This document shows, piece by piece, positions 52,480-62,055 of a stretch of DNA of 64,000 nucleotides. Both the position numbers and the translations under genes were made by a program. Positions within the stretch are counted from its first letter, which is position 1; every line of letters begins with the position of its first letter. The stretch spans positions 1-64,000 of the forward strand of contig CAWGGS010000086.1 in assembly GCA_963822095.1 (NCBI GenBank). The letters run 5' to 3'. Under the pieces are notes generated by a model, which worked only from the letters and a program-made list of their open reading frames with translations, did no database searches and was not told the DNA's origin. Origin of the DNA: CAWGGS01 sp963822095. GTDB taxonomy: Bacteria > Desulfobacterota > Desulfobulbia > Desulfobulbales > Desulfocapsaceae.

Positions 52480-53094
52480 TTACATACCCCCCATAAGATA
52501 GACTATGGTGAACACAGCCACCCAGACGATATCGAGAAAGTGCCAAAACATGCTCAAACGCATCAGGCGAGACTGGACTGGGGTGGACAAACCCTTGGTG
52601 ACAACCTGACCCACCATGATTGCCATCCAGACCAGACCGCAGGCGACATGGGTACCATGGGTGCCCACCAGGGTAAAAAACGCCGAAAGAAAGGCACTAC
52701 GGTCCGGACCGTTCCCTTCAATGATCAAGGCGTGGAATTCACGAAACTCCATACATATGAACCCCAGGCCCAGCAGAAAGGTGACGGCAAGCCAGGTCAG
52801 CACCTGATCCCGTTTTCCCTCGTGTACTTTCAACATAACCATGCCGTACGTTGCACTACTGAACAGGAGCAGCATGGTTTCACCGAATGCATACGGCAAA
52901 TGAAAGATCTCTTTGCCCGTTGGACCCCCGGCATAATTGTGGCCCAAAACGGCGTAGGTCGCAAAAATTGCGGAAAAGAGCACCAGGTCGGACATAAGGT
53001 ACAGCCAAAAACCGAGAGCCTGATTTGCAACCACATCCTCTTCTTCGCCTGCATGGAGTCTTGCGGCATCCAGGCCCGAAGCTTCAGGTGTCAT
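52480..53094 (-). CDS. cyoC: Cytochrome o ubiquinol oxidase subunit III
   Basis: The 204-residue protein has five transmembrane helices and the COX3-type motifs LGFWLYLMSDLVLFSAIFAT, GLGFICMEFREF, LVGTHGTHVACGLVW and WHFLDIVWV. It overlaps cyoB by 11 bp, so translation is coupled. It is part of the bo3-type quinol oxidase. Confidence 0.95.
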   Translation of the reverse strand: MTPEASGLDAARLHAGEEEDVVANQALGFWLYLMSDLVLFSAIFATYAVLGHNYAGGPTGKEIFHLPYAFGETMLLLFSSATYGMVMLKVHEGKRDQVLTWLAVTFLLGLGFICMEFREFHALIIEGNGPDRSAFLSAFFTLVGTHGTHVACGLVWMAIMVGQVVTKGLSTPVQSRLMRLSMFWHFLDIVWVAVFTIVYLMGGM

Positions 53095-55126
53095 ATTTTA
53101 TATCTCCTTGATATTTCAAGATATATTTAATTTTCAAGCCGTCAACCCTTCTTTTACAGCCAGCGATTTTCCTATGGCGCTCAGCTTCCATGCGCTCAAC
53201 CTCGGCGGCGGAAACTGTGTAGTGGATATCATCATCGGACGCACGAAAAACGATGGTGCAGACTATGGCCAGCGCTGAGAAAATTGCCAACCACCAGATA
53301 TACCAGATCATCGCAAACCCGAACACGAAAGACAGGGCGCCCGCTAAGAGACCGCAGGCGGTGTTTTTGGGCAGATGGATATCACGGTAATGGTCTGGTT
53401 TCTCGTAGGCGATACCTTTTTCCTTCATTTCCATGAACGCATCAATATCGTGTACCTCGGGTATTATTGCAAAATTGTAGTCGGCAGGTGGCGAGGAGGT
53501 TGACCATTCCAGGGTGCGACCATCCCAGGGGTCACCGGTCACGTCGCGGGTGATGTGACACTGCCTGATACTGACGATCAACTGGATTATCTGGCAGATG
53601 ATGCCTACGAGCACGATTGCGGTCCCTGCTGCGGCAACCAGCAGAAAGGGATGCCATGCTGGATTGGTATAATGCTCCATCCGCCTGGGCATACCCATAA
53701 ACCCAAGTATATACAGAGGGATAAAAGTAAAGTAAAAACCGATCAACCAGGACCAGAAGGCGCGTTTTCCCCACTTCTCGTTCAAGGTAAAACCGAAGGC
53801 CTTGGGAAACCAATAGGCATATCCGGCAAAATAGCCGAACAGCGCCCCGGCAATCAGCACATTATGAAAGTGTGCAACAAGAAACAGGCTGTTGTGAAGG
53901 ACGAAATCGGCGGGTGGAGCCGCCATCAACACACCTGTCATCCCCCCGATGGCAAAGGTGATGATAAACCCCAGGGTCCAGAGCATCGGCGTGGTTAACT
54001 GAACGCGGCCGCGGTACATGGTGAAAAGCCAGTTGAAGATCTTCACCCCGGTGGGAACTGCAATGATCATCGTCGTGATCCCAAAAAAGATGTTGACGTT
54101 GGGACTTGCGCCCATGGTGAAGAAATGGTGCACCCAGACGGCAAAAGACAAAATCATGATCGCTATTATGGCGTAGACCATTGAGGTGTAGCCAAACAAC
54201 CGTTTTTTACAGAAGGTGGCAACAACTTCCGAAAATACGCCGAAAGACGGAAGAACCACTATGTAGACTTCGGGATGGCCCCAGATCCAGAACAGATTGG
54301 CGTACATCATCATATTTCCGCCGAAACCGTTGCTGAAAAAGTGCATGCCCAGATACCTGTCGAGCGTCACCAGGGCCAGGGCTACCGTTAGAACCGGAAA
54401 GGAAAACAGCATGAGCACCGTGGTGCACAGGGCGGTCCAGACGAAAATCGGCATCCGCATGAGCGTCATGCCCGGAGCGCGCATTTTCAAAATGGTGACG
54501 AGAAAGTTTATACTGGTCAGCAGTGAGCCGATACCTGCGATCTGCAGAGCCCATAACCAATAATCGACTCCGGTGTCCGGACTGAATTTCAATTCCGTAA
54601 GCGGTGCATATCCGGACCAGCCGGCTTTGGAAAATTCCCCCACCCCGAGGGAAACCATCATCAGCATGACGCCTGAAGCCGTCAACCAAAAGCTTACGGA
54701 ATTCAGGAAGGGAAAGGCCACATCCCTCGCCCCTATCTGTAGTGGTATGGCAATGTTTAAGAGGCCGACCAGAAACGGCATGGCCACAAAGATGATCATG
54801 ATAGTGCCATGGGCGCTGAAGATCTGATTGAAGTGATCAGGAGGAAGAAAGCCGTAGGAGTCCCCCAGGGCAATGGCCTGCTGGGATCGCAACAGCATGG
54901 CGTCCGAGAACCCCCGCAACATCATGACCAGTGCTACGATGATGTACATCACCCCTATTTTTTTGTGGTCGACACTGGTCAACCACTCCGTCCAGAGGTA
55001 TGTCCACTTGCGGTAGTACGTGATCAGGGCCAGGATCACCAGAGCCACCACGATTGAACCGACCACGGCATTCATAATAAGAGGATCGTGATAGGGGATG
55101 ACTGAAACAGTTAACTTCCCAAACAT
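53084..55126 (-). CDS. cyoB: Cytochrome o ubiquinol oxidase subunit I
   Basis: The 680-residue catalytic subunit has about 14 helices and the haem-copper motifs: haem b His in NQIFSAHGTIMIIF, the His-Tyr pair in WIWGHPEVYIVVLP, the two CuB histidines in VWVHHFFTMG, and haem ligands in VAHFHNVLIAG. TSVDHKKIGVMYI lies at the start. It reduces O2 to water while oxidising quinol and pumping protons. GGAGGG lies 7 bases before the ATG. No cyoE (haem o synthase) gene is in the window. Confidence 0.97.
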   Translation of the reverse strand: MFGKLTVSVIPYHDPLIMNAVVGSIVVALVILALITYYRKWTYLWTEWLTSVDHKKIGVMYIIVALVMMLRGFSDAMLLRSQQAIALGDSYGFLPPDHFNQIFSAHGTIMIIFVAMPFLVGLLNIAIPLQIGARDVAFPFLNSVSFWLTASGVMLMMVSLGVGEFSKAGWSGYAPLTELKFSPDTGVDYWLWALQIAGIGSLLTSINFLVTILKMRAPGMTLMRMPIFVWTALCTTVLMLFSFPVLTVALALVTLDRYLGMHFFSNGFGGNMMMYANLFWIWGHPEVYIVVLPSFGVFSEVVATFCKKRLFGYTSMVYAIIAIMILSFAVWVHHFFTMGASPNVNIFFGITTMIIAVPTGVKIFNWLFTMYRGRVQLTTPMLWTLGFIITFAIGGMTGVLMAAPPADFVLHNSLFLVAHFHNVLIAGALFGYFAGYAYWFPKAFGFTLNEKWGKRAFWSWLIGFYFTFIPLYILGFMGMPRRMEHYTNPAWHPFLLVAAAGTAIVLVGIICQIIQLIVSIRQCHITRDVTGDPWDGRTLEWSTSSPPADYNFAIIPEVHDIDAFMEMKEKGIAYEKPDHYRDIHLPKNTACGLLAGALSFVFGFAMIWYIWWLAIFSALAIVCTIVFRASDDDIHYTVSAAEVERMEAERHRKIAGCKRRVDGLKIKYILKYQGDIKYDT

Positions 55127-55127
55127 A

Positions 55128-56105
55128 TCAATTTCCCTCCGTGCTCATTTTATGCATAGGCATAACATCCGAATCCCCCTTTGAGGAGCTGGAGCCTTTG
55201 GCCATGCCTTTGTTGTATTTACCCATGATACTTGCAAACAGGTTGGGTTCGACCGACGAAAAATACGACACAGGGAAATTGGAGGATGGTTTTTCAAGCT
55301 CTCCATAGCGGGTGAGGTCCAGTTTCTGCGGCGATTTCTCGACTTTTTGCACCCATGCCGTAAATTTTTCAGGTGAAACGGCAATCGCCTTGAAATTCAT
55401 ATCGGCATAACCGGTGCCGCTGAATTGTTGGTTGTGACCGTCATAGGTCCCCTCGCTATCGGCCAGAAGATGCAACCGCGTCTGCATACCGGCCATTCCG
55501 TAAATCTGGCTGCCCAGTTGTGGAATAAAGAAGGACGTCATGACCGTATCCGAGGTGATCTTGAAACTCAAGGGCACCTTGGCCGGAAAAACGAGCTGAT
55601 TGACAACGGCGATATTTTGGTCCGGATAGATGAACAGCCATTTCCAATCCAGCGACACAACTTCAATATTGATCGGTTTAATATTTGGATTCAGCGGCTT
55701 ATAGGGATCCAGCTGGTGAGTATATTTCCAAATCAAGCCCCCCAGGCAGGCAACAATAACAGCAGGAACCAACCACATGACGACTTCGATCTTGGTGGAT
55801 TGGCACCACTTCGGCATATAGGTCTCTTCGGTTCTGGTGGCCCGGAATTTTCTGGGAAACCAGATGGCCATAATGATGACCGGAACGACGACAATCAGCA
55901 TCAGGGCAAATGCCGTGAGAATAAGAAACTTTTCAGCATCGCCGACCGGCCCCTTCGGATCAAGCAGGACCATCTGGCTGCATCCGCCGAGGAGGAAAAC
56001 CGCCAAAACCATCAGTATTCGATAGAATGCAGTCATCCTGGTTTTTGGTGCCGATTTGGGCGGGCCCGGCACCTTTTTCCAAAACACATGATCATCCATA
56101 CGCAT
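55128..56105 (-). CDS. cyoA: Cytochrome o ubiquinol oxidase subunit II
   Basis: The ATG at 56105 with GGAG 6 bases upstream gives 325 residues (a longer frame to 56171 lacks support). A lipoprotein signal (VLAVFLLGGC) is followed by two membrane helices (ILTAFALMLIVVVPVIIMAI; VVMWLVPAVIVACLGGLIWK). The cupredoxin domain has SLDWKWLFIYPDQ and AGMQTRLHLLADSEGTYDGH. The CuA-binding cysteines of cytochrome c oxidases are missing, as in quinol oxidases. It is first in the operon, so the promoter should lie in 56106-56300. Confidence 0.95.
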   Translation of the reverse strand: MRMDDHVFWKKVPGPPKSAPKTRMTAFYRILMVLAVFLLGGCSQMVLLDPKGPVGDAEKFLILTAFALMLIVVVPVIIMAIWFPRKFRATRTEETYMPKWCQSTKIEVVMWLVPAVIVACLGGLIWKYTHQLDPYKPLNPNIKPINIEVVSLDWKWLFIYPDQNIAVVNQLVFPAKVPLSFKITSDTVMTSFFIPQLGSQIYGMAGMQTRLHLLADSEGTYDGHNQQFSGTGYADMNFKAIAVSPEKFTAWVQKVEKSPQKLDLTRYGELEKPSSNFPVSYFSSVEPNLFASIMGKYNKGMAKGSSSSKGDSDVMPMHKMSTEGN

Positions 56106-56804
56106 ATTTCTCCTGCCTGGAATGCCGGTGCAAACCGCATTCCTCTCGGGTTTATCGGTACCTTCACCCAATCAGGTTAAGATATTACCGCTCCTTTTTC
56201 ATGTTGCGGCTTCCATCCTTTCAAAACAAGGCTGGGTCAGGGTTGCGTACACCTTTTACAAATTTCTCGAATCCTGGGCATTTAGCCTTAGCCGAATGCT
56301 CGATGAGATCCTTCGCATGATTTTCCTGAATCCTTCGGAATCTGCAATATTTCCCGAGCATCCGCCAACGCTTTCCGTTGCTTTTCCTTCTATTTCCAAA
56401 CTGAATCAATTTAGCCTATAACACATGCTTCTCCGGAAAGGAACAAGTGACTGTTAAAATCTTTTTTCACATATACCTGTTTCTGCAGAAACCTCGAGAA
56501 ACGGAAACCAACTCATGAAACCATCTCATTATAGGCCCTCCATTGGGAAATCAGGGGCTTTGAGTGACAAGAGCACCCCCTGTCGTCCAGGGGCACATCC
56601 TTTAGAATTTCCCATCGTAAAACCTGAAAAACACCTGACAACAGGGCCGATCACCCTTATCTTGAAACCAAGCATGATTATAATCGATAATGGTTGGTGG
56701 GGCCTTGAATTCCTGAAAAGTGTCCATTGGATGTGGTACCGTCTTTTAAATTTTCAACAAGAATCCATGCCTGGAATATCACTTTGAGGCAGGAACAGTG
56801 GCAG
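56106..56804. other. Non-coding stretch between cyoA and the GNAT gene
   Basis: Divergent promoters for cyo and the next gene are expected here. I see no specific operator. Short open frames in this interval have no family resemblance. Confidence 0.4.
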
Positions 56805-57995
56805 ATGATGAACAAGGAATCTTATACAATTCGCTGGTTTTCAGCTATTAAAGATGTGGATTGCGAACAATGGGACAGACTGGCCCTTTTGCTTCCGACA
56901 CCCTTACTGGAATGGCGATGGCTGCACCATCTAGAAGCCTCCGGCAGCATTTCGCCGCGCTATGGATGGCATCCGCACCATCTGACCCTTTGGGACCGTG
57001 AGAAACTAGTGGCCGCTGCACCACTTTACCTGAAAACGCACAGCGAGGGAGAGTTCATCTTCGATCACTGGTGGGCACAACTGGCTGAGGAATATGGGGT
57101 AAGCTATTATCCGAAAATGATCGGCATGAGTCCGGCGACACCGTCTGTCGGTTATCGGTTTTTGATGGACAAAGGCGAGAATGCCTCCGCTCTTATGCAT
57201 GACATGCTTGCAGCCATCGATCATTTCTGCAGACAGGAACATCTTTCCTGCTTCCACCTGAACTTCGTCGACGCACCCTGGTTTGAGAAGTTGGCCTTAG
57301 ATAATTTCATAGGCTGGCAACACCAATCATATCTTTGGAGAAACAGAAATTTCACAACCTTTGAAGAGTACCTGCAAACCTTCAAATCCTCCCAGCGGCG
57401 AAATATCCGCCGCGAGTGCCGGAGCATGGAAAGGCAAGGTTTAGAGATCAGGACCTTTACAGGAGAGGCCATCACTCCTGATCTGGCCCCGCTCATGTAC
57501 CATTATTATCTTAAGACCAACGAACGTTACGGCATGTGGGCCGCCCGCTTTCTCAACGGTGATTTTTTCACCCGGATTTTTCGGGATTTTCGCCATCGTC
57601 TGTTGATTATAGCTGCGTTCACACCCTCATCCACCTTCCCCATCGCCATGTCAATGTTGCTTATAAAAAACCACCATCTGATCGGACGCTACTGGGGATG
57701 CGAAGAGCCGGTCAAGAATCTGCACTTCAACATGTGTTTTTACGCCCCCATCAAATGGGCCATAGAAAACGGTATCGACACCTTTGACCCCGGTGCTGGA
57801 TCGCCCCATAAAATCTACCGGGGCTTTGAAGCTATTTCCAATACCAGCCTGCACAGACTTTACGATCCGCGATTGAAATTTCTTTTCGAGAATCTCATCG
57901 ACAGGGTCAACGATATGGAAATATCAAATATCAACGCCTTAAACCGGCAACTGCCCTTTGCAAAGAAACCAGCCGCGACCGCTCACACGGCTTAG
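56805..57995 (+). CDS. FemAB/GNAT-like protein (DUF482, peptidogalycan-type)
   Basis: The ATG at 56805 gives 396 residues. It has the PF04339-type features LLEWRWLHHLEASGSISPRY, HHLTLWDREKLVAAAPLYLK, then SSQRRNIRRECRSMERQGLE and GRYWGCEEPVKNLHFNMCFY with FDPGAGSPHKIYRGFE. These form an acyl-CoA-type N-acyltransferase fold related to FemAB, which adds amino acids to peptidoglycan precursors. The substrate is unknown. Its stop codon overlaps the convergent clpS end by 4 bp. Confidence 0.86.
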   Translation: MMNKESYTIRWFSAIKDVDCEQWDRLALLLPTPLLEWRWLHHLEASGSISPRYGWHPHHLTLWDREKLVAAAPLYLKTHSEGEFIFDHWWAQLAEEYGVSYYPKMIGMSPATPSVGYRFLMDKGENASALMHDMLAAIDHFCRQEHLSCFHLNFVDAPWFEKLALDNFIGWQHQSYLWRNRNFTTFEEYLQTFKSSQRRNIRRECRSMERQGLEIRTFTGEAITPDLAPLMYHYYLKTNERYGMWAARFLNGDFFTRIFRDFRHRLLIIAAFTPSSTFPIAMSMLLIKNHHLIGRYWGCEEPVKNLHFNMCFYAPIKWAIENGIDTFDPGAGSPHKIYRGFEAISNTSLHRLYDPRLKFLFENLIDRVNDMEISNINALNRQLPFAKKPAATAHTA

Positions 57996-58309
57996 GTATC
58001 CGGCTCCATGGAGAGCATCAAAGGGAACCCGTGTTCACGGGCCAGCGCAATTCCCCTATCGACTTTGGACTCGGCAATCTCCCGAGGGTAGATGCCTGCT
58101 ACTCCCTTTTCCCCTTTGTGGACCTTCCACATCAACTGAGTTGCCTCATCCGGAGTCTTGTGAAACAGGCGAATAAGCAGTTCAACGACAAAGAGCTTGG
58201 GTGTATAGTCATCATTGTGAAACACCACCCTGTACATGGGGGGCTCATCGGTCTTGATATCATCTTCTATTCGAGTTTTTTCCAGAATATCGTTTTTCGA
58301 TCCAGCCAT
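57992..58309 (-). CDS. clpS: ATP-dependent Clp protease adaptor ClpS
   Basis: The ATG at 58309 is preceded by AAAGGA (a longer frame to 58330 lacks one). The 105-residue protein has the ClpS pattern YRVVFHNDDYTPKLFVVELL, ATQLMWKVHKGEKGVAGIYP and AREHGFPLMLSMEPD, including the Asn-Asp-Asp N-degron-binding pocket and the conserved HxxG-type loop. It delivers N-end-rule substrates to ClpAP. clpA, usually adjacent, is not in view. Confidence 0.95.
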   Translation of the reverse strand: MAGSKNDILEKTRIEDDIKTDEPPMYRVVFHNDDYTPKLFVVELLIRLFHKTPDEATQLMWKVHKGEKGVAGIYPREIAESKVDRGIALAREHGFPLMLSMEPDT

Positions 58310-58455
58310 GGGAACATCCTTTAAAAACATTTTTCAAACAACCGAGGCATACATACGTCCAAGATGTGCATTGAGTCGGTGGGAATCAACCGGGTGCAAC
58401 AACTTCCATCTCTTTTGTTTTGGCATAATCCGCCCGCTTTCACAAATTTTTATCC

Positions 58456-58475
58456 AATTACCACCGAAACTCAGC
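58456..58475. repeat. Inverted copy of the small element's end
   Basis: TTACCACCGAAACTCAGCC matches TTACCACTGAAACTCAGCC at 21889-21907. It lies about 120 bp before R1 copy 2, repeating the association of these two repeats at 21.6-21.9 kb. Confidence 0.5.
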
Positions 58476-58595
58476 CAATTGAAATGGAACAGAGTGCGCT
58501 GAGCAGCAGTGGTGGTCAGAAATTTTTAAAATTATCGTTTCCGGTCTTCCATTACACGTATGTTTCAGTCTATATTGGAATTTTAATTTTAAAAT

Positions 58596-58836
58596 ACACA
58601 ACTTTCCGCGTTAGTATATTTGATTGTAATTGCATCGCAACTATCGGACGAATCGTTATTTAATACTCGCTGCAAGAATTCAGGAGTTAAGAGTCAGATT
58701 CCAGAGAGGTTGTCTTTGTTTGATTTTCTTCTGAATTCAGGCTCCCGGATTCTGGATTCTCCGGAATACAAACGGGGAAAAAACTGCAAATAACCTATTA
58801 TTTCAGAATATTATCACAACACGGAAAGTTGATTAA
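58596..58836. repeat. Dispersed 240-bp repeat R1 (copy 2)
   Basis: This is similar over its full length to 21634-21873, with a few substitutions and single-base gaps. It lies about 110 bp before the threonine aldolase gene. No coding potential was seen. Confidence 0.87.
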
Positions 58837-58947
58837 AATAGATATTTGCGGAATTGAGACGTGTCAGAATTTCGGGTCCTATTATTGGATTGCGATAAAA
58901 TCGATTCCTTTTGGTCAGGAAGATAAAATTTAAATAATAGGGCTACC

Positions 58948-59970
58948 ATGAGGACCATAGATCTTCGCAGTGATACCGTCACCAGACCGTCATCCGCAAT
59001 GCGGGAGGCCATGGCGAAAGCTGAGGTAGGAGACGACGTCTATCGTGACGACCCCACCGTCAATCGTCTGGAAGCTCTGGGGGCGGAACGACTCGGTTTC
59101 GAGGCGGCCTTGTTCACCAGCAGCGGAACCCAGGCCAACCTTCTTGCCATAATCACCCACTGCGGTCGCGGCGACGAATATATCGTCGGCCAGCAGGCCC
59201 ACACATACAAATATGAAGCAGGCGGGGCCGCAGTATTGGGTTCCGTGCAGCCACAGCCCATCGAATTCGAGCCAGACGGCACCCTTGACCTGGAAAAGGT
59301 CGAGGAGAAGATAAAACCCGACGACATCCACTTTGCCAGGACCAGGCTCCTGTGTCTGGAGAATACCCAGGGAGGGAAGACTCTGCCGCTCGCCTACATA
59401 CAAAAAGCAGCTGAATTTGCAAAAAGAAAAGGTCTTCAATTTCATCTCGACGGGGCCCGCTTATGCAATGCGGCAGTCAAACTTGGAATATCCCCCTCTG
59501 AAATCACCCGCTATTTCGACTCGGTCTCGCTCTGCCTCTCCAAGGGGCTCGGTGCTCCGGTCGGCTCGTTGCTTTGCGGGACCAGGCCGTATATCGAAGA
59601 GGCGCGCAAGTGGCGCAAGATGGTGGGGGGCGGCATGCGTCAGGCCGGAATTCTCGCCGCCGCAGGCATCTATGCCCTGGAATACAATATCGACAGGCTG
59701 GCGGAAGACCACACCAATGCGGCACGACTGGCAGCAGGACTTGAACGCTTCCCGGAATTCGACCTCCAATACCACGACTCCCAGACCAATATGGTCTTTT
59801 TCCGAACCGACCCGGACCTGGCAGCCCGGTTAGCGGACTATCTCCTAGGCCAAAACATCCTCATCAGCGCCGGCTCCACTACGAGACTGGTTACCCATCT
59901 GGATATCTCTCGTGAAGATGTATCAACGTTTTTACAGAGCGTGGATTTTTTTTTCGACAGCTCTCTCTGA
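58948..59970 (+). CDS. ltaE: Low-specificity L-threonine aldolase
   Basis: The 340-residue PLP enzyme has IDLRSDTVTRPSSAMREAM, DPTVNRLEALGAERLGFEAA, LFTSSGTQANLLAI and the PLP lysine in SVSLCLSKGLGAPVGSLLCG. GGGMRQAGILAAAGIYAL follows. It cleaves threonine (and allo-threonine) to glycine and acetaldehyde. It is a single gene with a weak ribosome-binding site. Confidence 0.96.
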   Translation: MRTIDLRSDTVTRPSSAMREAMAKAEVGDDVYRDDPTVNRLEALGAERLGFEAALFTSSGTQANLLAIITHCGRGDEYIVGQQAHTYKYEAGGAAVLGSVQPQPIEFEPDGTLDLEKVEEKIKPDDIHFARTRLLCLENTQGGKTLPLAYIQKAAEFAKRKGLQFHLDGARLCNAAVKLGISPSEITRYFDSVSLCLSKGLGAPVGSLLCGTRPYIEEARKWRKMVGGGMRQAGILAAAGIYALEYNIDRLAEDHTNAARLAAGLERFPEFDLQYHDSQTNMVFFRTDPDLAARLADYLLGQNILISAGSTTRLVTHLDISREDVSTFLQSVDFFFDSSL

Positions 59971-60084
59971 AAGTTTCATAGGAGCAGTGGTCTAAAACAT
60001 ACCGAGTGAGTGACGGGGGTTGGTATTCCATTGTGGTTGTCCTGTCCGCTCCAGCTTTACCGGTTCGGCAGAAAAAGCGTATTT

Positions 60085-60510
60085 TCAGGAGTTCAGATCT
60101 GATGCTTCTTCACCCTCCGAAACCAGTTCTACCATTTCCCTGACCTGAGGGCTGGAATCATCGCGCATCTGCCGGACAATCGCCAAGGCCTCGTCAGTGC
60201 CGATAATCCCCAGAACGCTTACCGCCTCGCCCCGTATCAGGGCCGATTCCTGCTGAAGAAGATCTGCGAGTGAAGGGATGGCAAGTTCGAGTTTCTCCGG
60301 CTGTAGGGACCTTAGCTCTTCGAAAAGCACAGAGACACCGAGCCGGACATTAAACCTCTCATCGTTAAGGATATCACCCGTCCATGCGTAGTATCGCGAT
60401 TCCTTCCGAAACATGGCGATAATGTTGTCCACATGCCCCATCTCCAGAAAATCCTTGATCACTTTTTTCAATTCGTCGTCACTGACGTAGTCCATTTCCT
60501 TCTCACTCAA
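60085..60510 (-). CDS. HEAT-repeat protein (141 aa)
   Basis: Repeated alpha-hairpins can be seen: IPSLADLLQQESALIRGEAV then SVLGIIGTDEALAIVRQMRD with SSPQVREMVELVSEG. These match HEAT/PBS-lyase-like repeats. The protein is probably a scaffold for protein contacts. The start is TTG at 60510 or ATG at 60495. The function is unknown. Confidence 0.82.
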   Translation of the reverse strand: MSEKEMDYVSDDELKKVIKDFLEMGHVDNIIAMFRKESRYYAWTGDILNDERFNVRLGVSVLFEELRSLQPEKLELAIPSLADLLQQESALIRGEAVSVLGIIGTDEALAIVRQMRDDSSPQVREMVELVSEGEEASDLNS

Positions 60511-60825
60511 TCCTTTTATTTGAACATCCAGACCAGATACCGACCTCGACCTTTCACCACTCCTGCCAATATAGCAGGAAACTCGATTATCTCAAAGGAC
60601 GCAACTCGGTGCACCGCAAACCGCTTTCTCCTCGTAAAAGAAGAGATACCGGATAAAGAACAAAATGAAGTATGATACCCTTTGCCAAAAACAACAATTT
60701 TATGCTATGACACAAAATTAATTTTGTGCGACCTCGCGCTCCCTTCGACCGAGGTGGGTACGGCTGAAAAACCTGCCAGCCAGGTTGTATCGATTCAACA
60801 ACAAATCCAATAAAAAGGTGAGAAA
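60511..60825. promoter_or_regulatory. Intergenic region with an 18-bp perfect palindrome
   Basis: CACAAAATTAATTTTGTG (60711-60728) is perfectly palindromic and lies about 100 bp before the DsrE-like gene, a plausible operator or AT-rich terminator. Nothing else was supported in this gap. Confidence 0.45.
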
Positions 60826-61185
60826 ATGACGGATAACGTTGTCATAACAATTGCATGCGGGACCGACAATCCCAACCGTGCGACCAGGGCCATTCATCTC
60901 GCAACAGTCGCCCATAAAGAGGGGAAAAACGTGACGCTCTTCCTCCTTGACGAGGCTGTATACCTGGCCAAAAAAGGACTGATCGACCACCTCAGGGCGG
61001 CCACCGGAGACGTGGCAGATGACCTTATGACCTATCTCCAGGCACATGAGGTTCCTATCCTTGCGTGTACTCCATGTGCCAAGGCCCGTAGGATTTCCGA
61101 AGATGATTTGATCGATGGCGCCAGAATGGGATCTGCTGTAGAATTGATTCATCTGTCCTGCGACGCTACAGTCATCAGCCTTTGA
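60826..61185 (+). CDS. DsrE/DsrF-like sulfur-relay-fold protein
   Basis: The 119-residue protein begins VVITIACGTDNPNRATRAIH with KEGKNVTLFLLDEAVYLAKK and continues to EVPILACTPCAKARRISEDD, where the Cys-x-x-Cys is the putative sulfur or redox site. The fold is DsrE-type, as in sulfur relay (TusD, DsrEFH). Its cysteine arrangement differs from canonical DsrE, so the exact role is open. A ribosome-binding site (AAGGTGAG) is present. Confidence 0.85.
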   Translation: MTDNVVITIACGTDNPNRATRAIHLATVAHKEGKNVTLFLLDEAVYLAKKGLIDHLRAATGDVADDLMTYLQAHEVPILACTPCAKARRISEDDLIDGARMGSAVELIHLSCDATVISL

Positions 61186-61531
61186 CAATCTCGTAAAAAC
61201 CTTGAATTGAGGATAGCAAAAAAAATATTTCCACGTTAAAAAGAGAATCGCAGCACGGCGTCATATCTCCTGATATAAGCCCAGTGCGTACTCTTTCAGC
61301 CGCGATCTTGTTCTATGAAAGCCTCTTTAAAGGCACCGGCTTTGCCATGCCGGAAAATTGAGCTTTCATGGTTTGTTGTGGCTGGATATTCTGGTCCAGC
61401 CATACTGGCCAGCGCAGGAACACCATGAGCGTGATGGGATATTGAGCTGGGTTTTCAGGCAGGCAATCCACGTAATGATTCGGAAATGAGAGTAAACGTT
61501 TCAGAATGTACATCCATAAGGAGAACAACAG
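61186..61531. other. Non-coding gap
   Basis: No gene or repeat is supported. It ends with AAGGAG, the ribosome-binding site of the HIT gene. Confidence 0.35.
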
Positions 61532-61870
61532 ATGAGCGACTGTATCTTTTGTAAAATTCTTGCAGGAGAAATCCCCTCGAAAAAACTCTATGAGGATGAT
61601 GACGTGCTGGCTTTCTGGGATATTTCCCCCCAAGCCCCTGTCCACTTCCTTGTTATTCCTAAAAAACATATTCCCCGTCCTGTCGATATTACAGAAGCAG
61701 ACGAGCAGGTTACCGGGAAACTCCTCCGTATCGGCGCACAACTGGCAAAGGAAAATGGCGTAGAGGATGACTATCGGGTTGTCTTCAACAACGGGGCCAA
61801 ATCCGGCCAGCTAGTCTTTCACATGCATATGCATATCCTTGGCGGTAAGGGCAAGCCCTGGCCGATGTAA
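61532..61870 (+). CDS. HIT-family (HINT-like) nucleotide hydrolase
   Basis: The 112-residue protein has CIFCKILAGEIPSKKLYEDD, LAFWDISPQAPVHFLVIPKK and the histidine triad FHMHMHILGG near the end. HINT-type proteins hydrolyse nucleotide phosphoramidates such as AMP-lysine. It is a single gene, 140 bp from the next feature, with a good ribosome-binding site. Confidence 0.96.
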   Translation: MSDCIFCKILAGEIPSKKLYEDDDVLAFWDISPQAPVHFLVIPKKHIPRPVDITEADEQVTGKLLRIGAQLAKENGVEDDYRVVFNNGAKSGQLVFHMHMHILGGKGKPWPM

Positions 61871-62055
61871 GCCCTTGCCCTCTTATTTCCAGGACAGCTG
61901 AGGGCAAACCGAGCAATGGAAGGAGAGGCGTCCGAGGGGTGCGGTATGAATTGCTGTACGATTTATCAAGATCGTTTCCAGCAGTCACAACCACAAAACA
62001 ATCAGGGGCCTTTCCGTTATTGTTCCATCTTCATGGGTCGGTGCCCAAAATGAAG

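Noticed and set aside
56515..56787. 90-residue open frame before the GNAT gene
   Set aside because: Low-quality sequence with no motif and no ribosome-binding site.
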